The notes under the pieces are model-generated. The model was not told where the DNA came from, did no database searches, and saw nothing but the letters and a program-made list of their open reading frames with translations. DNA of 64,000 bases from Lycocorax pyrrhopterus obiensis (lineage: Eukaryota > Chordata > Aves > Passeriformes > Paradisaeidae): contig JACSVZ010000022.1 in the NCBI GenBank assembly GCA_014706295.1, forward strand, positions 12,604,830 to 12,668,829. The letters run 5' to 3'. Both the position numbers and the translations under genes were made by a program. Shown here in pieces: positions 1 through 11,800 of the stretch. How positions within the stretch are numbered: position 1 is the first letter of the stretch; each line of letters starts with the position of its first letter.

Positions 1-1611
1 AAAGACAGTTTTGCATAATTGCTCTGTACATCTGACAGGGCTGGAATACACTTTTTATTTTAGGTGTCAAAGACTCAGCATTGACTGAAAGAGTGGTGCA
101 CTCTGCAGTCTTTGGTGCAATGCCTGGTGCATTACGCTCACGCTGCGAGACACCTCCTCTCTGCTTATGAAATGGTTAATTTCCAAAGATAAGAAGAGTT
201 GCTGTACAGCAATCAAATGGAAGCCAATGCACACCTAAGGCTGCAGGCAGCAGCTCTCCGAGCTGCTGGCATTGCACGAAGAGTGAAAAAAAAACCAAAA
301 GAAATAAGAGAAACCTGAATGTTAAATGTGTGAGGAAAATATTCTCCATCCACACACCTCTGCTCTGGTGCCAATGAAACTTTACACATGTGTTGGTGTT
401 GGCCCATAGACTTCCAGCAGGACTGCAGGCACCGGAGCACTGACACAAAAAAGAGGAAAAAAAGACTGGCTTTGCAAGAGGGGGGTTCCTTCTCACCTGT
501 CTCCTTCACAGGAACAATCTTATCAAAGTCCCTGGAGTTATTTTCCTGCATGCAGGCAGAGGGACTTGATGGAGGAGGAGAACAATAGGAACAGGCAGCC
601 TGCAAATTATGTGGGTGCAGGACGTGTGGAGAGCCAGCCCCGACTCACTGCAGGGCTCGGATGCACTGAGGCACCGACACGGATGCAGAACACCTTTAAC
701 TTCATTTACTTCACTGCCTTCAGATGCCCTAGGAAAGCAAAAGCAGAATCCAAGTACTGCAAACACTCTTTGAGTGCTCTGGCCCTCTGTTATCAGTAAA
801 TCTCTCCTAGAAATGTCTGATGTCATCGAAGGTCCCTTTCCAGGTCGCTGTGGTTGCCCCCTTGTGCCACAACCCACCGAAAGCCAGCGATGCTTTGGTG
901 ACCTTTGTCTCAAGGTCGCAGCTTTATGAACTTGGCAAATGTGTTTCTTATTCCTCTTCTTTTGAACACTTTTCTAGTGACACCCCTGGAAGGCAGCCTT
1001 ACACTGCAGCTGTCTTTTGGGATACGTCTAGATGATTTTTCAGGCTGGGTTTCTTTTCCCAGGGTATAGAGTTCATGCTGGATGGCATCTTACCCGGTCA
1101 CATCATTGGGAAGCAGATTCCATCCTCTGCTCCAGGTTTGAAAACAACTGGGAGCAGGAAGCAGTGAGAGGCTGCTAAACAAGGCTCTCACACCTAATTA
1201 TCATCAGGCAAAATTAAATAAAAGAGAAATGTTTATGCAGTCGGTAATTACTGAGCAAAACAGTCGGGGAGCAGCTTGGGCACATTCCTCTGGCCGATGT
1301 GGAGGCTCTGTAGGAAAAACAAAGTTTTTAGGTCTCTTCTTCTGTGAACGACTCTCTGTACCCTCCCCTTGGTGATTATTTGTTTCTGAGGTGAGTAATT
1401 ATCAGCTGTAGAGACAAAGCTGCTGCAGTGTGAAGTGCAGTGAAGCTCCGAGGGGCGGGAGGGATGCTCGCATGGACGTGCCCTGCCAATGTCAACCAAG
1501 GCCACCTGCAGCTGCAAGGGTTCTTCTAAAGACAGGTGAGCCCAAAAAGGGGACAAAAGTGAGGGAGCACAGCGTGTTTCTCTCCTTTAGAGCCAACGGG
1601 AGGCTAAAATG
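1..1611. other. Upstream non-coding DNA, no gene seen
   Basis: No open frame here resembles a known protein, and none has the flanking splice signals or codon character of a real exon. The stretch is mixed-composition unique sequence with short A-rich and T-rich runs. The only grouped signal I noticed is the T-box/homeobox/GATA motif set at 1188-1203, listed separately. Confidence 0.6.
1188..1203. promoter_or_regulatory. Overlapping T-box, TAATTA and GATA motifs
   Basis: An exact T-box half-site, TCACACCT (1188-1195), runs into the homeodomain core TAATTA (1195-1200), which overlaps TTATCA (1198-1203), a reverse-strand GATA core. T-box and GATA factors are known partners in heart and endoderm gene control. 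The same order, T-box then TTATCA a few bases later, recurs at 8788-8804. Function is inferred from motifs only; each motif is short enough to occur by chance. Confidence 0.2.
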
Positions 1612-1682
1612 CCTGCTCCACTCAAGGGGCAGGGATGCTGAAGCATCCCAAAGGACTTTCCCTGCCCGTTGAGTGGAGCAGG
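1612..1682. repeat. 24-bp inverted repeat (hairpin), 23-bp loop
   Basis: The left arm 1612-1635 (begins CCTGCTCCACTCAA) and right arm 1659-1682 (ends TTGAGTGGAGCAGG) are reverse complements at 23 of 24 positions; the only mismatch is a G opposite G at the 15th position. The 23-base loop, with the last bases of the left arm, contains a second small palindrome (GGGATGC, TGAA, GCATCCC; 1632-1649) that would compete with the long stem. Transcribed from either strand this would fold like a short microRNA precursor; as DNA it is a quasi-palindrome. I do not recognise it as a named microRNA or transposon, and it lies outside any gene I can support. Confidence 0.8.
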
Positions 1683-4519
1683 AAGGCTGAGGCAGTTTAC
1701 ACTCGGTGTACACAGCCACAGCTGCCCTCAAAAGGGTCCCACCCCTCAGCTGATGAAAGCACAGTCACACACAAGTCATTGTAAAACACACCATCCATGA
1801 GTGTCCCTTCCAAAAATAGCAAGTCAGAGGAACAGCACCTTATCTGCCCACAGGCATGTCCCTGGGTGGCTCCCTGGGGAAGAGAGACCAGGACCAGCTT
1901 TGCAGGCAGCCCCCAGACACCCATCACTGACTCAGCAACTTCAGGCAGCAGAAAAAAATTATTCCAGGAGGTTAAATTGATTGCCAAGGAGGTCCAGCAA
2001 ACCTGACAGCCTCTGAGTGGCTCAACTTCATTTAAGTTATTTCAAGGCAATTCCAGGAGGGCAAAGAGGAGAGCGGCACAGGCAGCCACCGATGGCCAGC
2101 CTGTTCTTAAAGAGCACAGCCACATTTTCCGAGGTCATTGTCTTTTCTACTTCTTCTTCAAGGAATAAAATTCCTTGCAGAACGAAACCTTTTTCTTTTC
2201 CGTTTTTTTTTTCTTGCTCTTTAATGCCTGGGTGGCTGCCAAGGAGGGCAGGAGCTGGCCCAGCGTCCAAGCTCTGCATAAGGGAAGCAGGAGCAGCGCT
2301 GGGTGACTGCAATTCAGGAGGCTACGGCAGAGCCCACACGCAATTCCACAAGCACTACAATTAACTATTGCACTGTTGGATGCCAAATAAATTACCTGAG
2401 CGGCTGCTCTGAGGCACTTAGGCTGGAGCAAGCAGATGATGTACTATTCACCAGATATTTTCATAAGTAGGAGATAAGAGAGGCTGGAGGAGAGCAAATC
2501 AATGTCTTTTTTAGATCTATGGTGCTTGAAGCATCTGTCAATGGTGAAGTGTAAATATTTACTTTTCAACATAAAGTCCATATAATCACTTTTCTATCAG
2601 TCACTTACTGCTCCTGAGTGTTTCTTACTACGATGTTGATATTTGCATTAGCTACTTACCCTGGCTCTGAGACTCATACAGTTGTCAACTGCATTTAGAG
2701 TTCAGCCGAAAATCCCCGGGTCCTGTACCACAGCTGCTGCAATTGCTAATGGCAATTGAAAAGGGAAAGCTGTGATATTTCCTACAGCAAATAGCAGGCA
2801 GAGATAAAGACAGAGATATGGCACGAAGGTTATGATAATAGGCTCCCTTGTGCTTATTAAATTAGGGGTCCCACTGGATTCACAGTGTGCAGTTGTGGGC
2901 AGGACGTGGTGAGGAAAACTTAAATTTGGAGAAAGGAAATGTTATTTAGCCCATTTTATTGCTGTGAGAACTGAGGCACAGAAGTTGGAAGTGACCTTGC
3001 TCAAGGTCAGAGGCAGAATTGTCTCAGAGATCGAGAAACTGAACCCAAATCTAAAAGCTGGGAGATCTGTAAATTGCCACAGGATCATTTCTGCTCCTTG
3101 TACATTCAGAACTGACAGGAAATCACCCGTGCAAATGCTTTCAGGTAAATGGAGAGCAGAAGCAACATTGACCTGAGCAACAACCAGGGTTCAGTCTGGT
3201 ACAGATGGGGAGGAGGGAGCCACAGCCAGCATCAGGCACAGCCGATGGCCAGGAGTGGACACTGCTTCAGCAAAGTGTCCCCACTCAAAGATACTAAGGG
3301 AGTCCATTTTAAAGCTTCAAAAACAGCTCCAGATATCCTGCAAAAAGCCTTGAACAACAACTGCCATCTAAACCATCAAAAATTACTTTTCAGACTTTGC
3401 AAGCAGGGGGAGAACCATGAACTGGCGGGGCAACTGGAGGCAGCTGGAGCAGGGCAGAGGCACGGGGTGCCCAGCTGGGTACCCTGTCTATGTGACACTG
3501 ACTTTGCACTCCTGTGGGGTTTATTCCCAGTGCTTTGGAACAGCCAGAGTGAACCAAGGGGGTCTGCTGCATTTTCAGGAAAGTGTTGCTCCAGCAGACT
3601 GGTTGTGCTGCTGTGTAAGGCTGTGGTGCAAGATGCGTGATGCCCCTCGGCCTCCAGGTTTTTTTTTCTCTTTTTTTCCAGCACAGAGGGGAGGTGAAGG
3701 TTTGCCTAAAGGGTGGGTGCTTGTGGGGAAACCTCAGCACAACTCTGCCTTGCCCACTTCTGCCCCAGCAGCCAGAGAGCTCCCCCAGCACCACCCAAAC
3801 AGCAGGGCTGGGAGAAATGAACTCTGCCCGTGGCTAAAGGGTGAGGTTAATTCTGAAACTTGTGAAAAAAACCCCACAAAATCTCTGCCAAAGAAATAAA
3901 CATGGTTTATGGTTAAACAGGCCCCAACAATAAGCTGTGCTGGGACATTAATCTCAGCCTACACCTCTCCTGGCCGTGCTCCTGTGTACGAAATGCTGCG
4001 GGCCGGATTCTGGCTGTTACTCCTGCTCGCTCCCACCTTGCTTTACAAGCAGTAATTCAAGTTGATGGAGCTCTTCACACAAAAAGCTGCTTCTCAGTGT
4101 GCAGGTGGCAGGACGTGGCCAGCAGATCAGCATTTCGTGCCTGCCCGCTGCTTCCCCCCTTCTCTTCCCTCTCTCCCCCCATCGTTCCCGCAGCGAGTGG
4201 TCAGCGTTCTCACCGCCCCGGCGTGTTGACATGCCAGAAATATCTCTGCTTCACTGCCTGTGCTCTTGGAAGTATTTTGCTGCTCTCTCACCTCTCCATG
4301 AGAGAGACACATTCATCTGTCAGCTTATCGGAGGAATTTCCAACAATCTGTGGCAATGCTACAAGTCTCAATCTTGCTGTAAGTACCTAAAGCCAATTAG
4401 CATACAACATGTTTCCCTCTCACGTAGTGCACCGCTGGCCTAAGGGCTTTTTTTTTTTTTCTGTGCATCGGGATTTTTTTCTTTTTTTTCTTTTTTCCCT
4501 TTTTTTCAGGGCTGATAGT
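1683..4519. other. Upstream non-coding DNA, no gene seen
   Basis: Several short open frames exist but none looks like protein. T-rich runs lie near 2204-2222, 3659-3679 and 4447-4508. The last ends in CAG (4507-4509) and so mimics a splice acceptor just before the G-rich patch that follows, but I can find no matching exon. Confidence 0.55.
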
Positions 4520-5110
4520 TGTTGAAGCACGCAGCGGCATCCTCCCTGTGTAGACGGGGAATGGGAGAGGATCCAAACGGATCAGCGAGGATTCATGTTC
4601 TCCTGATGAATCCCTCAGCCGCTCAGCCGGTGGCAGAGGGATGCGGGGGACCGGGGGGATCCCGCTGCCCGGAGGGAGGAGGGAGGCCGGGAGATTCCCG
4701 TTCCCGGTGGCAGAAGGATGCGGTGGGGGGGAGGATCCCGCTCAGCCGGGAGCAGAGGGATGCGGGGGATTCCCGCTGCCCGCTGCAAAAGGATGCGGGA
4801 GATCGAGGGGCTCTCACTGGCCGGAGGGTTCCGGCGGTGCGGGGAGGGGGATCCCGCTGGCCGGGCTCGGAGGGATGCGGGATGCCGGGGCCGGGAGGAG
4901 CGGTGCCGCTGCCCGGGGCCGGAGCGGCTGGAGCTGCTGTTTCCCACGAGTGCCCTCTCCTGGAAAAGCCTCCTCTCCACGCGCGCCCGCCCCGGACACA
5001 GGGACGGAGGATGCCGAGGTTTAAGAGCCGTGAAGTTTCCCGTCTCCTCCCCTTCCCCGTTCCCTCTGGCCCGTGCGCGCACGGCTCGGTGCCAGAAGTC
5101 CTGCCGGTGG
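4520..5110. other. CpG-rich patch, possible island or unannotated promoter
   Basis: Base composition changes abruptly from AT-rich flanks to a G+C- and CpG-rich block, then falls back after about 5110. Much of it is the degenerate G-rich tandem repeat at 4624-4913. The non-repeat part (about 4920-5105) still has many CpGs. Such a patch about 41 kb from the main gene could be an orphan CpG island, the promoter of an unannotated non-coding RNA, or simply a GC-rich repeat. Open frames across it consist of repeat-derived low-complexity peptide and are not credible as protein. Confidence 0.45.
4624..4913 (+). repeat. Degenerate G-rich minisatellite, unit about 37-40 bp
   Basis: A core like GCAGAGGGATGCGGG followed by ATCCCGCTGCC recurs at about 4632, 4710, 4752 and 4785, and in decayed form at about 4830 and 4870. 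In the clearest part (4706-4860) copies are spaced about 37-40 bases apart. Copies differ by substitutions and small indels, so the array is old or fast-diverging. Runs of four to seven G on the + strand suggest G-quadruplex potential. Confidence 0.7.
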
Positions 5111-8100
5111 TACTTCTCTCCAGCCGTACCCTTACATTTATTTTGGGGCATAATTAATCCTTTTGGCGTGCCAGCTTTCTCCTGCCAACGGAGCCCTAAC
5201 GCTGTTTCAGAGGAGTTGTCCTTGCCCATGTGCTGTCAGCTGGGTGATGGCCAACAAGCTTTGCCCTTGCTATCAGACACCCAGCACACCTTGAGTATCC
5301 TAAAAGATAAGGGACACCTACATTCCACATTCCTGGGTGCTTTATTTGGAATAGATCCATGCATTTCCCAAAGATTGGATTTAAAGGCTCAAAGCTGCTG
5401 CAGCAAAGCTGGCTCGCAGCCCTGCAGGGTGTTTCTCATAGCCCTGAGGATGTTTCTCATCCTCCTCTGAAAACGAAGCTCTGATCCGGAGCACTGCTCC
5501 TGGAGTTGTTTTCGTATGGACGAGGACTGGGATATTCTCTGCATCTCTTCCCTGTAAGAACTTCTCCCTTCCCAACTGTGTCACCGCTCAGAGCACTCCA
5601 GGACAGCAAACCCTTAAAAAACCCTTTTCTTTGAAGCTGGGGCATAAGCACCTTGACCATGGTTCCATCAATAGTTATTCCTACAAGCAATTAAAGCACC
5701 CAGTGAACCGATGGCTGCTCAGGAGACAAAGGTCCTTCCCACCACGACATCCTGGCAGATGAACCAGTTAAGAGAAACTCAGGCCAATTTATTTCTTGAT
5801 AGATAATGATGCGAGTTCTCACCAGGGATCTGTAATTTTCTATTGATGAAAACCTGCCTTTTCTGATTTGCAGGGTTATCTGTCTTTCTCAACTTCAGGC
5901 TCTTGCCAAACTCGCAGGCAGCCCTGTGAAAGTGCTGTGTCCCACAAGAGCCATGTATTTTAATATGATGTAGTTTTCTTTGCCCAGGAACCGGGATCAG
6001 CTCTCCACGCTGACAATCCATAAAAGACCTAATGACCCATCCGAGGAACATTAACCAGCGCTGTGGCCATTCCAGGCAGAATGTTTGTTTGTTTTTTGCC
6101 CCACTGCTTGGGAGTGTAATTTCTGGAGAGGATCTTTGGGGGTGAGTTGGATCTTCAGAGATCTTTTAGTGTTGAATAACTAAAAATCAGGCTGAAGGGT
6201 GGCTTAGGCTTTAAATTTAAAAGCCTTATTTATCAAGCCAAGCTTTGTTAAAGAGCTGCAGTGCACTCCAGCAGGGTCAGCAGTCTGCAAGAGCCTCCAG
6301 ATACCCTAAAAAGTGAATTTTTCAGGCAGAAACACATTATTGCTTTCGCCAAGAGCTTGCAAAAGTGACTGCTAATTTAAAGGAATTTTTGTCTTCTAAC
6401 TTAATTGTCTCTGCTTATAATTTAGTGCCTTATAAAAGAGAACTATTTACACCCTGCTGTATTTCATGATCTATAGTTAACTTTTGTGTTTAGCTGGGAA
6501 TTACGACCGTTTGGTCTCTGAGAAATGGCTGGAAATATTTAAATGCCAAAGGAATCTTTCGAGGTCAGAGTCTTCCTGCACTGCTGGGTGTGGAGGTGGG
6601 ACAGAGAGGATCTCCACCATCGCCATCACCAGTGCGGAGGGGAGGCGTGAATTTGCGGGGGAAGGTTTGATCCTGGCCACCCCACCCACAGCCGAGGTGG
6701 TTTCTGGACTCTTTTTATCTCCCAGACCATTTTTGACTGCTGCCAAAGGGCTTTGCCATCGAAATGGTTTCTCAGTGGGAGCCTAAAGTGGTGGTCAGGG
6801 TGTTGAAGCCCCAGATGTCCCAGCTGAGAACCGAGGAGGTCGTCTCACCTGTGATCAGCATCCCCAAGCTCTTGGCATTTTACAGCCAGCACCAAGGCAA
6901 AAGGTTTTTGCATCAATCCCCCAAGATCTTCCCTCACTGCCTCTGAAACAGGCTCAAAATCTGTTTGTTCAGGTGCTTGTGACTCCTCCAGCCTTCAAGA
7001 GTCCTGGTAGACACTGAAGATCTTCCCTTTTTAATTTTCCCTTTTATTCCCCTTCTTTTTCTTTTTTTCCCTATTTTTTTTTTTTACCCTTGGAGTGCCC
7101 TAATTATACAGAGCATTGATTTTACAATGCATTCATGGATTGATTGTACTGCCATGCTCCTCCCACAGGAAACAGCTTGCACACAAGCACTTTTTGATCT
7201 CTCCAAAGTATTCCCTAAGGTGAATCAATGGCTCTTGCATCTTGTCTCTTGCTTTAGTCTAGGGGAAGCTGGAGATGTCTTGCTACTGAAATAAGCTTCA
7301 AGAAAAATATCGGAAGGCAGAAAAAGAGAAGGAAAATGATTCACTTCTTCCTGCCCGAAAAAGATTGTCTCGTGTACAGCAAAATATGTTCTTGTTAGCA
7401 TAATGTTCTCATCCAGCTCAGCCAACTGCAATCTTGGAGAACGCACGGGAACTTCCATATAATTATCTTTAATAAACTGGCCAAGATAAAAGTAATGATA
7501 TCTTAAGAAACAGAGTGCATAATAAAATATATATCTATATAAAAGCCTATCTATATCTATGAAATGACATGCTAAAATGAGGAGAAAGAGGCAATTTATG
7601 TGTTTTATGGTTTTGGCACCTCTGTAACAGAAATCTTGGATACAGCACTGTTAGCCAGACCAAACTTTTTAAAAGAGACCATCTCTTTTAACCTAAATGG
7701 AGGGAATTAGCTCCTGTCCTAGTGATTCCCTGTGAACAGGGTAATGGATTAGACTCAGATTCAGGCTGAAGGCTCTAATCCCTGTGTTTTAATGACTGTA
7801 CCTGCCACCAGCCCCAGCCACAGCCTTGCTCCAAATCCCAAATCCACGGAAATCCCCAGGAACCTCCAACCCTTTTTGCATCCAATGCAACCAGATTTAG
7901 CAAAAGGAAAAAAAAAAGCCTTGACCTTGAGAAATTCTTCCCAAATTATGGATTAATTCAGAATTAGCGCTGAGACTTTTGCTGGATATTAAGGGGGCGA
8001 TTCCTGCTGCCAAAAGCTTTCTCTAAAGGGTTTGATTTCCTCTTAGGTTAATCCTGGCGAGCACACTCCTGCCCATTAGGTTGCTCGGTATTAATTTCAA

Positions 8101-8768
8101 TCTGCACAGGGTTCATTTCAGCGGGCTCTGCTGAGAGCTCTGCTGATTGCAGTGCTTAATTACCAGCTGAGTATCATCTCTTTAGCGTGTGGTGGCATCG
8201 TGCCAGCCCCTGAGGGGTCTTGAGCCCTGAGCAGGACTCCAGAGCACTCAGGGATCTGAATTCTGCCCCAGCGCCACGGCCCCTGCCAAAACTGACCATA
8301 AGTTTTGTGCTTCCCTTTACTCAGCAGTTTCCCGAGGAAAAGCTGGTAGGACAGAGAGGAGGAGGCAGATTCTTCTTGTTCAGCAGCTCACCAGGGTCCA
8401 GGCTGGAGCTGGAGGATGCCAAATAGCAATTTGTAATCTGGGTCTGCCCAAGGTTATGATGCTCTGCCCACCCCTCCCTGCCATGCTGCCTCCAAACCCT
8501 GCATTGCAGCACAAGGTTGGGTTTCTCCATCAGTTTTCAGGAACACGAACACCCACCCTCGGAGCACTGCTGTGCAGGTGTGTAGGTGCATGCAGAACGT
8601 GCTGTTATTTGTAATATATATATATATGTATATGAAATATAAAAGCAGGTTATTTCTTACCTGGCGTGCTGAAGGCTCTGATTGCTGGGTTATATGAAAT
8701 ATTTAGATCATGCACAAGAGATAACTCACAAGATATAATGTCGATGTACGATGGGAAGCTAGTCTTTA
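5111..8768. other. Upstream non-coding DNA, no gene seen
   Basis: AT-rich unique-looking sequence. A long pyrimidine-only tract lies at about 7020-7088, an AT-rich TATCTA-type simple stretch at about 7518-7560, and a short (AT)n run at 8614-8627. No frame resembles a known protein. Confidence 0.55.
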
Positions 8769-8804
8769 TTATCACAGGTGTAAATTTTCACACCTCTGTT
8801 ATCA
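8769..8804. promoter_or_regulatory. Candidate enhancer core: paired T-box sites flanked by GATA sites
   Basis: Within 36 bp the order is TTATCA (8769-8774), AGGTGT (8776-8781), an 8-base spacer, ACACCT (8790-8795; TCACACCT from 8788), then TTATCA (8799-8804). The two T-box half-sites face each other as an imperfect 20-bp palindrome, and each has a GATA core outside it. An E-box CAGGTG overlaps the first half-site (8775-8780). More GATA-like cores (AGATAA near 8719, AGATAT near 8733) lie just upstream. T-box (TBX5, TBX20, EOMES) and GATA4/5/6 proteins are known to cooperate; enhancer activity here, and GATA5 as the target about 38 kb away, are inference. Confidence 0.35.
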
Positions 8805-11800
8805 ATTTTGCAATTATAACTGGGTTTCTCGGTAAAGTAATTTACTACTCACTACCATATAGGATGAAGAAAATGATCATTTATCTGCCTTCAACTCAAT
8901 TAAATATTCATCCTTCCCCAAAAAAGGGGGGGAGAGGATTTAAATCACTTCCAAACTGTTCTCCAGATTATTTTTTTTTTCAAGAAGAAGAAGTCTGCCT
9001 TATAAAAAGCATAGATTTGATGCAAAAAAGACAATAGAAGCCTAATACATTCAGGGATGCGGCACAGATTTGGCTCATCAGTCATTTGTGTTATGGGAGT
9101 CCAAAACAGTAATAAAATCAACACAAATCCAACTTGAGGATGAGAAGAGAGGCTGATTCTCGAGTCAGATGAAAGCAGCATCATTCCAGCTCTGATTAAA
9201 GCAAGCTGGTTGTGCTTGTAGAGAGGACATCATAACAAAGTTTGTTCTTGCGTGTGGTTTTCAGCACTGAGCAAACATTTCTCATTTTTGCCTCCTTTGG
9301 TGACTTAATATTTCTTACAAGAAATTTGGGATTACTTTGCAGGTAGAGAATTTTGGTGTTTGGGTGCAAAAAACCCCTCGTCTCAATCAGCATTAATTCC
9401 TCAGTATCTTCAGTCTCAGCACCTTTCTCCTCCTGTCCTGTTTTTCTCCTGTCCTGCCTCTGCTCTGTCAAACCTTCCATCACTCAATCTGTGATATCTC
9501 GTGGCTCCAAACACGCTCCTGTTGTTGGCTAATTCTCAGTGAGACTTTTATTCCAAAGGCTTCTCCAACAGCCTGATTATATAATAACAGCTTGCTCATT
9601 ACCCCGAATATAAATAGTTGAAGTATCCCCCGAGAATGGACACAGCTGGTGGAACTTCCCATATTAGCACCGCATTAATATTTATGGCAGCACTGTCGAA
9701 GTATGCAAAATATTGGCATCCCTCCATGCGAAAGTTTACACATCTGTCATTAATGACTCTGCCCCAACATCACAGGCAGGTCAGGGAGCGGCAGAGGGGA
9801 GCCTGAATCCCGGCTGAAATTCCGATGAGGCAGCTCCAGCTCTCACCCAGCATCATTTTCTCTGTAGCTGAGTCACCCCTCGGTATCCGGGGGGGGTGAC
9901 GGTCCCCTCGTCCACCGCGCTGCGTGCGGCCACCGGCTGATTTACCGGGGTTGGTTTTGGCTTACGACGTGAAATATTAAAGGACGTGATGAGAACCAGC
10001 TAATTGTACATATAACCTTTAAGATGTCTCGGACAGGATTCCAGCCTTCACCTCGGGCTATAAAGAGAAAGTAATGGGGCCATAAACACACATTTAAGTG
10101 TGCCTTTAAAGTTTAAGGAGAGTTTAATTGCGGGCGCTGGGGTGCCTGGGAGCAGACCCGAGCACAGGTAGTGTTTCCCCGGGAGACGCTCAGCCAGGGC
10201 CAGGCTCAGCATCGAGCTCCGAGGCTTTGCCTGCCCCGAGGGGAATTGGTTTGTGCTAATAAATGTCCCAGCTGCAGGTCAGATTGTAAATGAAAGTGAT
10301 ATTTAATGGCCCAGATCTTCCACCGGTGTAAACCAGCCCTGTGTGCTGCTCGCACGGGCTCTGGCTTGGTTTAAATCCAGGGTTACTGACCTGTGGGCAT
10401 GACTTTGGGAAGGGCTTTGGAGCCTGATGCTGGTTTACAACACTCCCAAGGACGGAGCAGTTCCGAGCAGCCAGTCCCTCCGGGTTCCCAGCAGCCTGAG
10501 CAGATGCATGAGAACCCCCCAGTGTCTGCCTTGTCACCCCAAGGCAGAACCCAGCACCCTGGGGAAAGGAAATTGGAAGAGAGGGAAGGGGAGATTTATT
10601 CTTCTTTTTCCTCATGGTGTGACTTTTAGCTGTGCAGATCAAAACACAGACGGATCTGTGGCTGTCTGCAGAGCTGGTACAGTGCCCCAGGAGGGCTGTG
10701 CTGGGCAGCAGTGGGATTGGATGGAGAGAGCTGTCCCCAGCCTTGTTAAGGCAGTGGGATTCAGCAAAGCATCAAGAAGCAGGATCTGGGCAGGCTCAGT
10801 GACAGCTGCACACGTGATGGTGCAGAGCAGGGATCAGACAAGCTGCTGGTTTATTACTTTTATTTAATCTAGAAAAAGCTGTCACTGAGGGGAAGTGGAG
10901 GAAGAGAAAGCAGAACAAAATCCAGAACACTTTTAACAAATACTCATCCGTGAATATCTTGGGGCTCCAGTTTGACTTTCCCAGCCTCTTTGGAGGCCTG
11001 GGTGCAACAAACTCCCACTTGACAACCATCTGATGAACCTTGAGACCCTGATAACCCTGACTGACCCCTAAAGGGGGGCATGCAGACGTTAATTACATGT
11101 CTGATAGAGCTGCAGGAGGAGCACCAGCTGAACTGCCCCCTCAGAGGTGGCGGTGTGGTTGGAGAATGGAGCACGCCAGTTGTGCTCCCAAGCTGATGTC
11201 CCACCAAGCTGCTGCGACACCACAATGCAGCTCTGAGCTCAGCATTGCTGTTCTGCAGTTTCCCAGGTAGTGATGGGGGTTTGCTCTGCACCGAAATCTT
11301 CACATTTTTCAGAAGAATGGATATCAACTACACAGCAAGTGGAGGCCAGCTGGTGATCAGGTCTGTGAAGTGTCAAAGGAAGAGACATCATCCATCAGTC
11401 AATTCCACATTCCCCTTGGAGCCAGCATTGATGGAGCAATGGACAATCTGCTGCCAACCCCACAGACAACACAGGGGGTCTCCAGCTCAGGAACATGGGG
11501 AGACACCCATTGAACAGCAAATATTTGGGGAGAATGTCTCGCAGGAAGGTTGAGGTTCAGCCTGTGCACTCACAGACTGTCCAAGGTCCCTCGAAGTGCA
11601 GGGTGATGCAGGATGCAGGTGATGTGACCCTGCACTGGGATGTGGAGGTGACAGGCACCCAGCCCCCTGAACCTCTGTCCTCTCTGGGGCTGTGTGTAAA
11701 ATTAATTGATAAAGCATAATTGCTGTATCAATGCCTTTTTTAGAAAAGATAAAGTACACTTCAAAGCTAATTTAGGCCTGCAGAAAAATGGCTTAAAGAA

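Noticed and set aside
4447..4509. Strong polypyrimidine tract plus CAG resembling a splice acceptor
   Set aside because: The sequence after it has no coding character or donor defining an exon; T-tracts of this kind recur across the window.
4519..5470. Long + strand open frames (to 250 codons) across the G-rich patch
   Set aside because: They are repeat-derived and Gly/Arg/Pro-rich, read open in several frames at once, and resemble no family.
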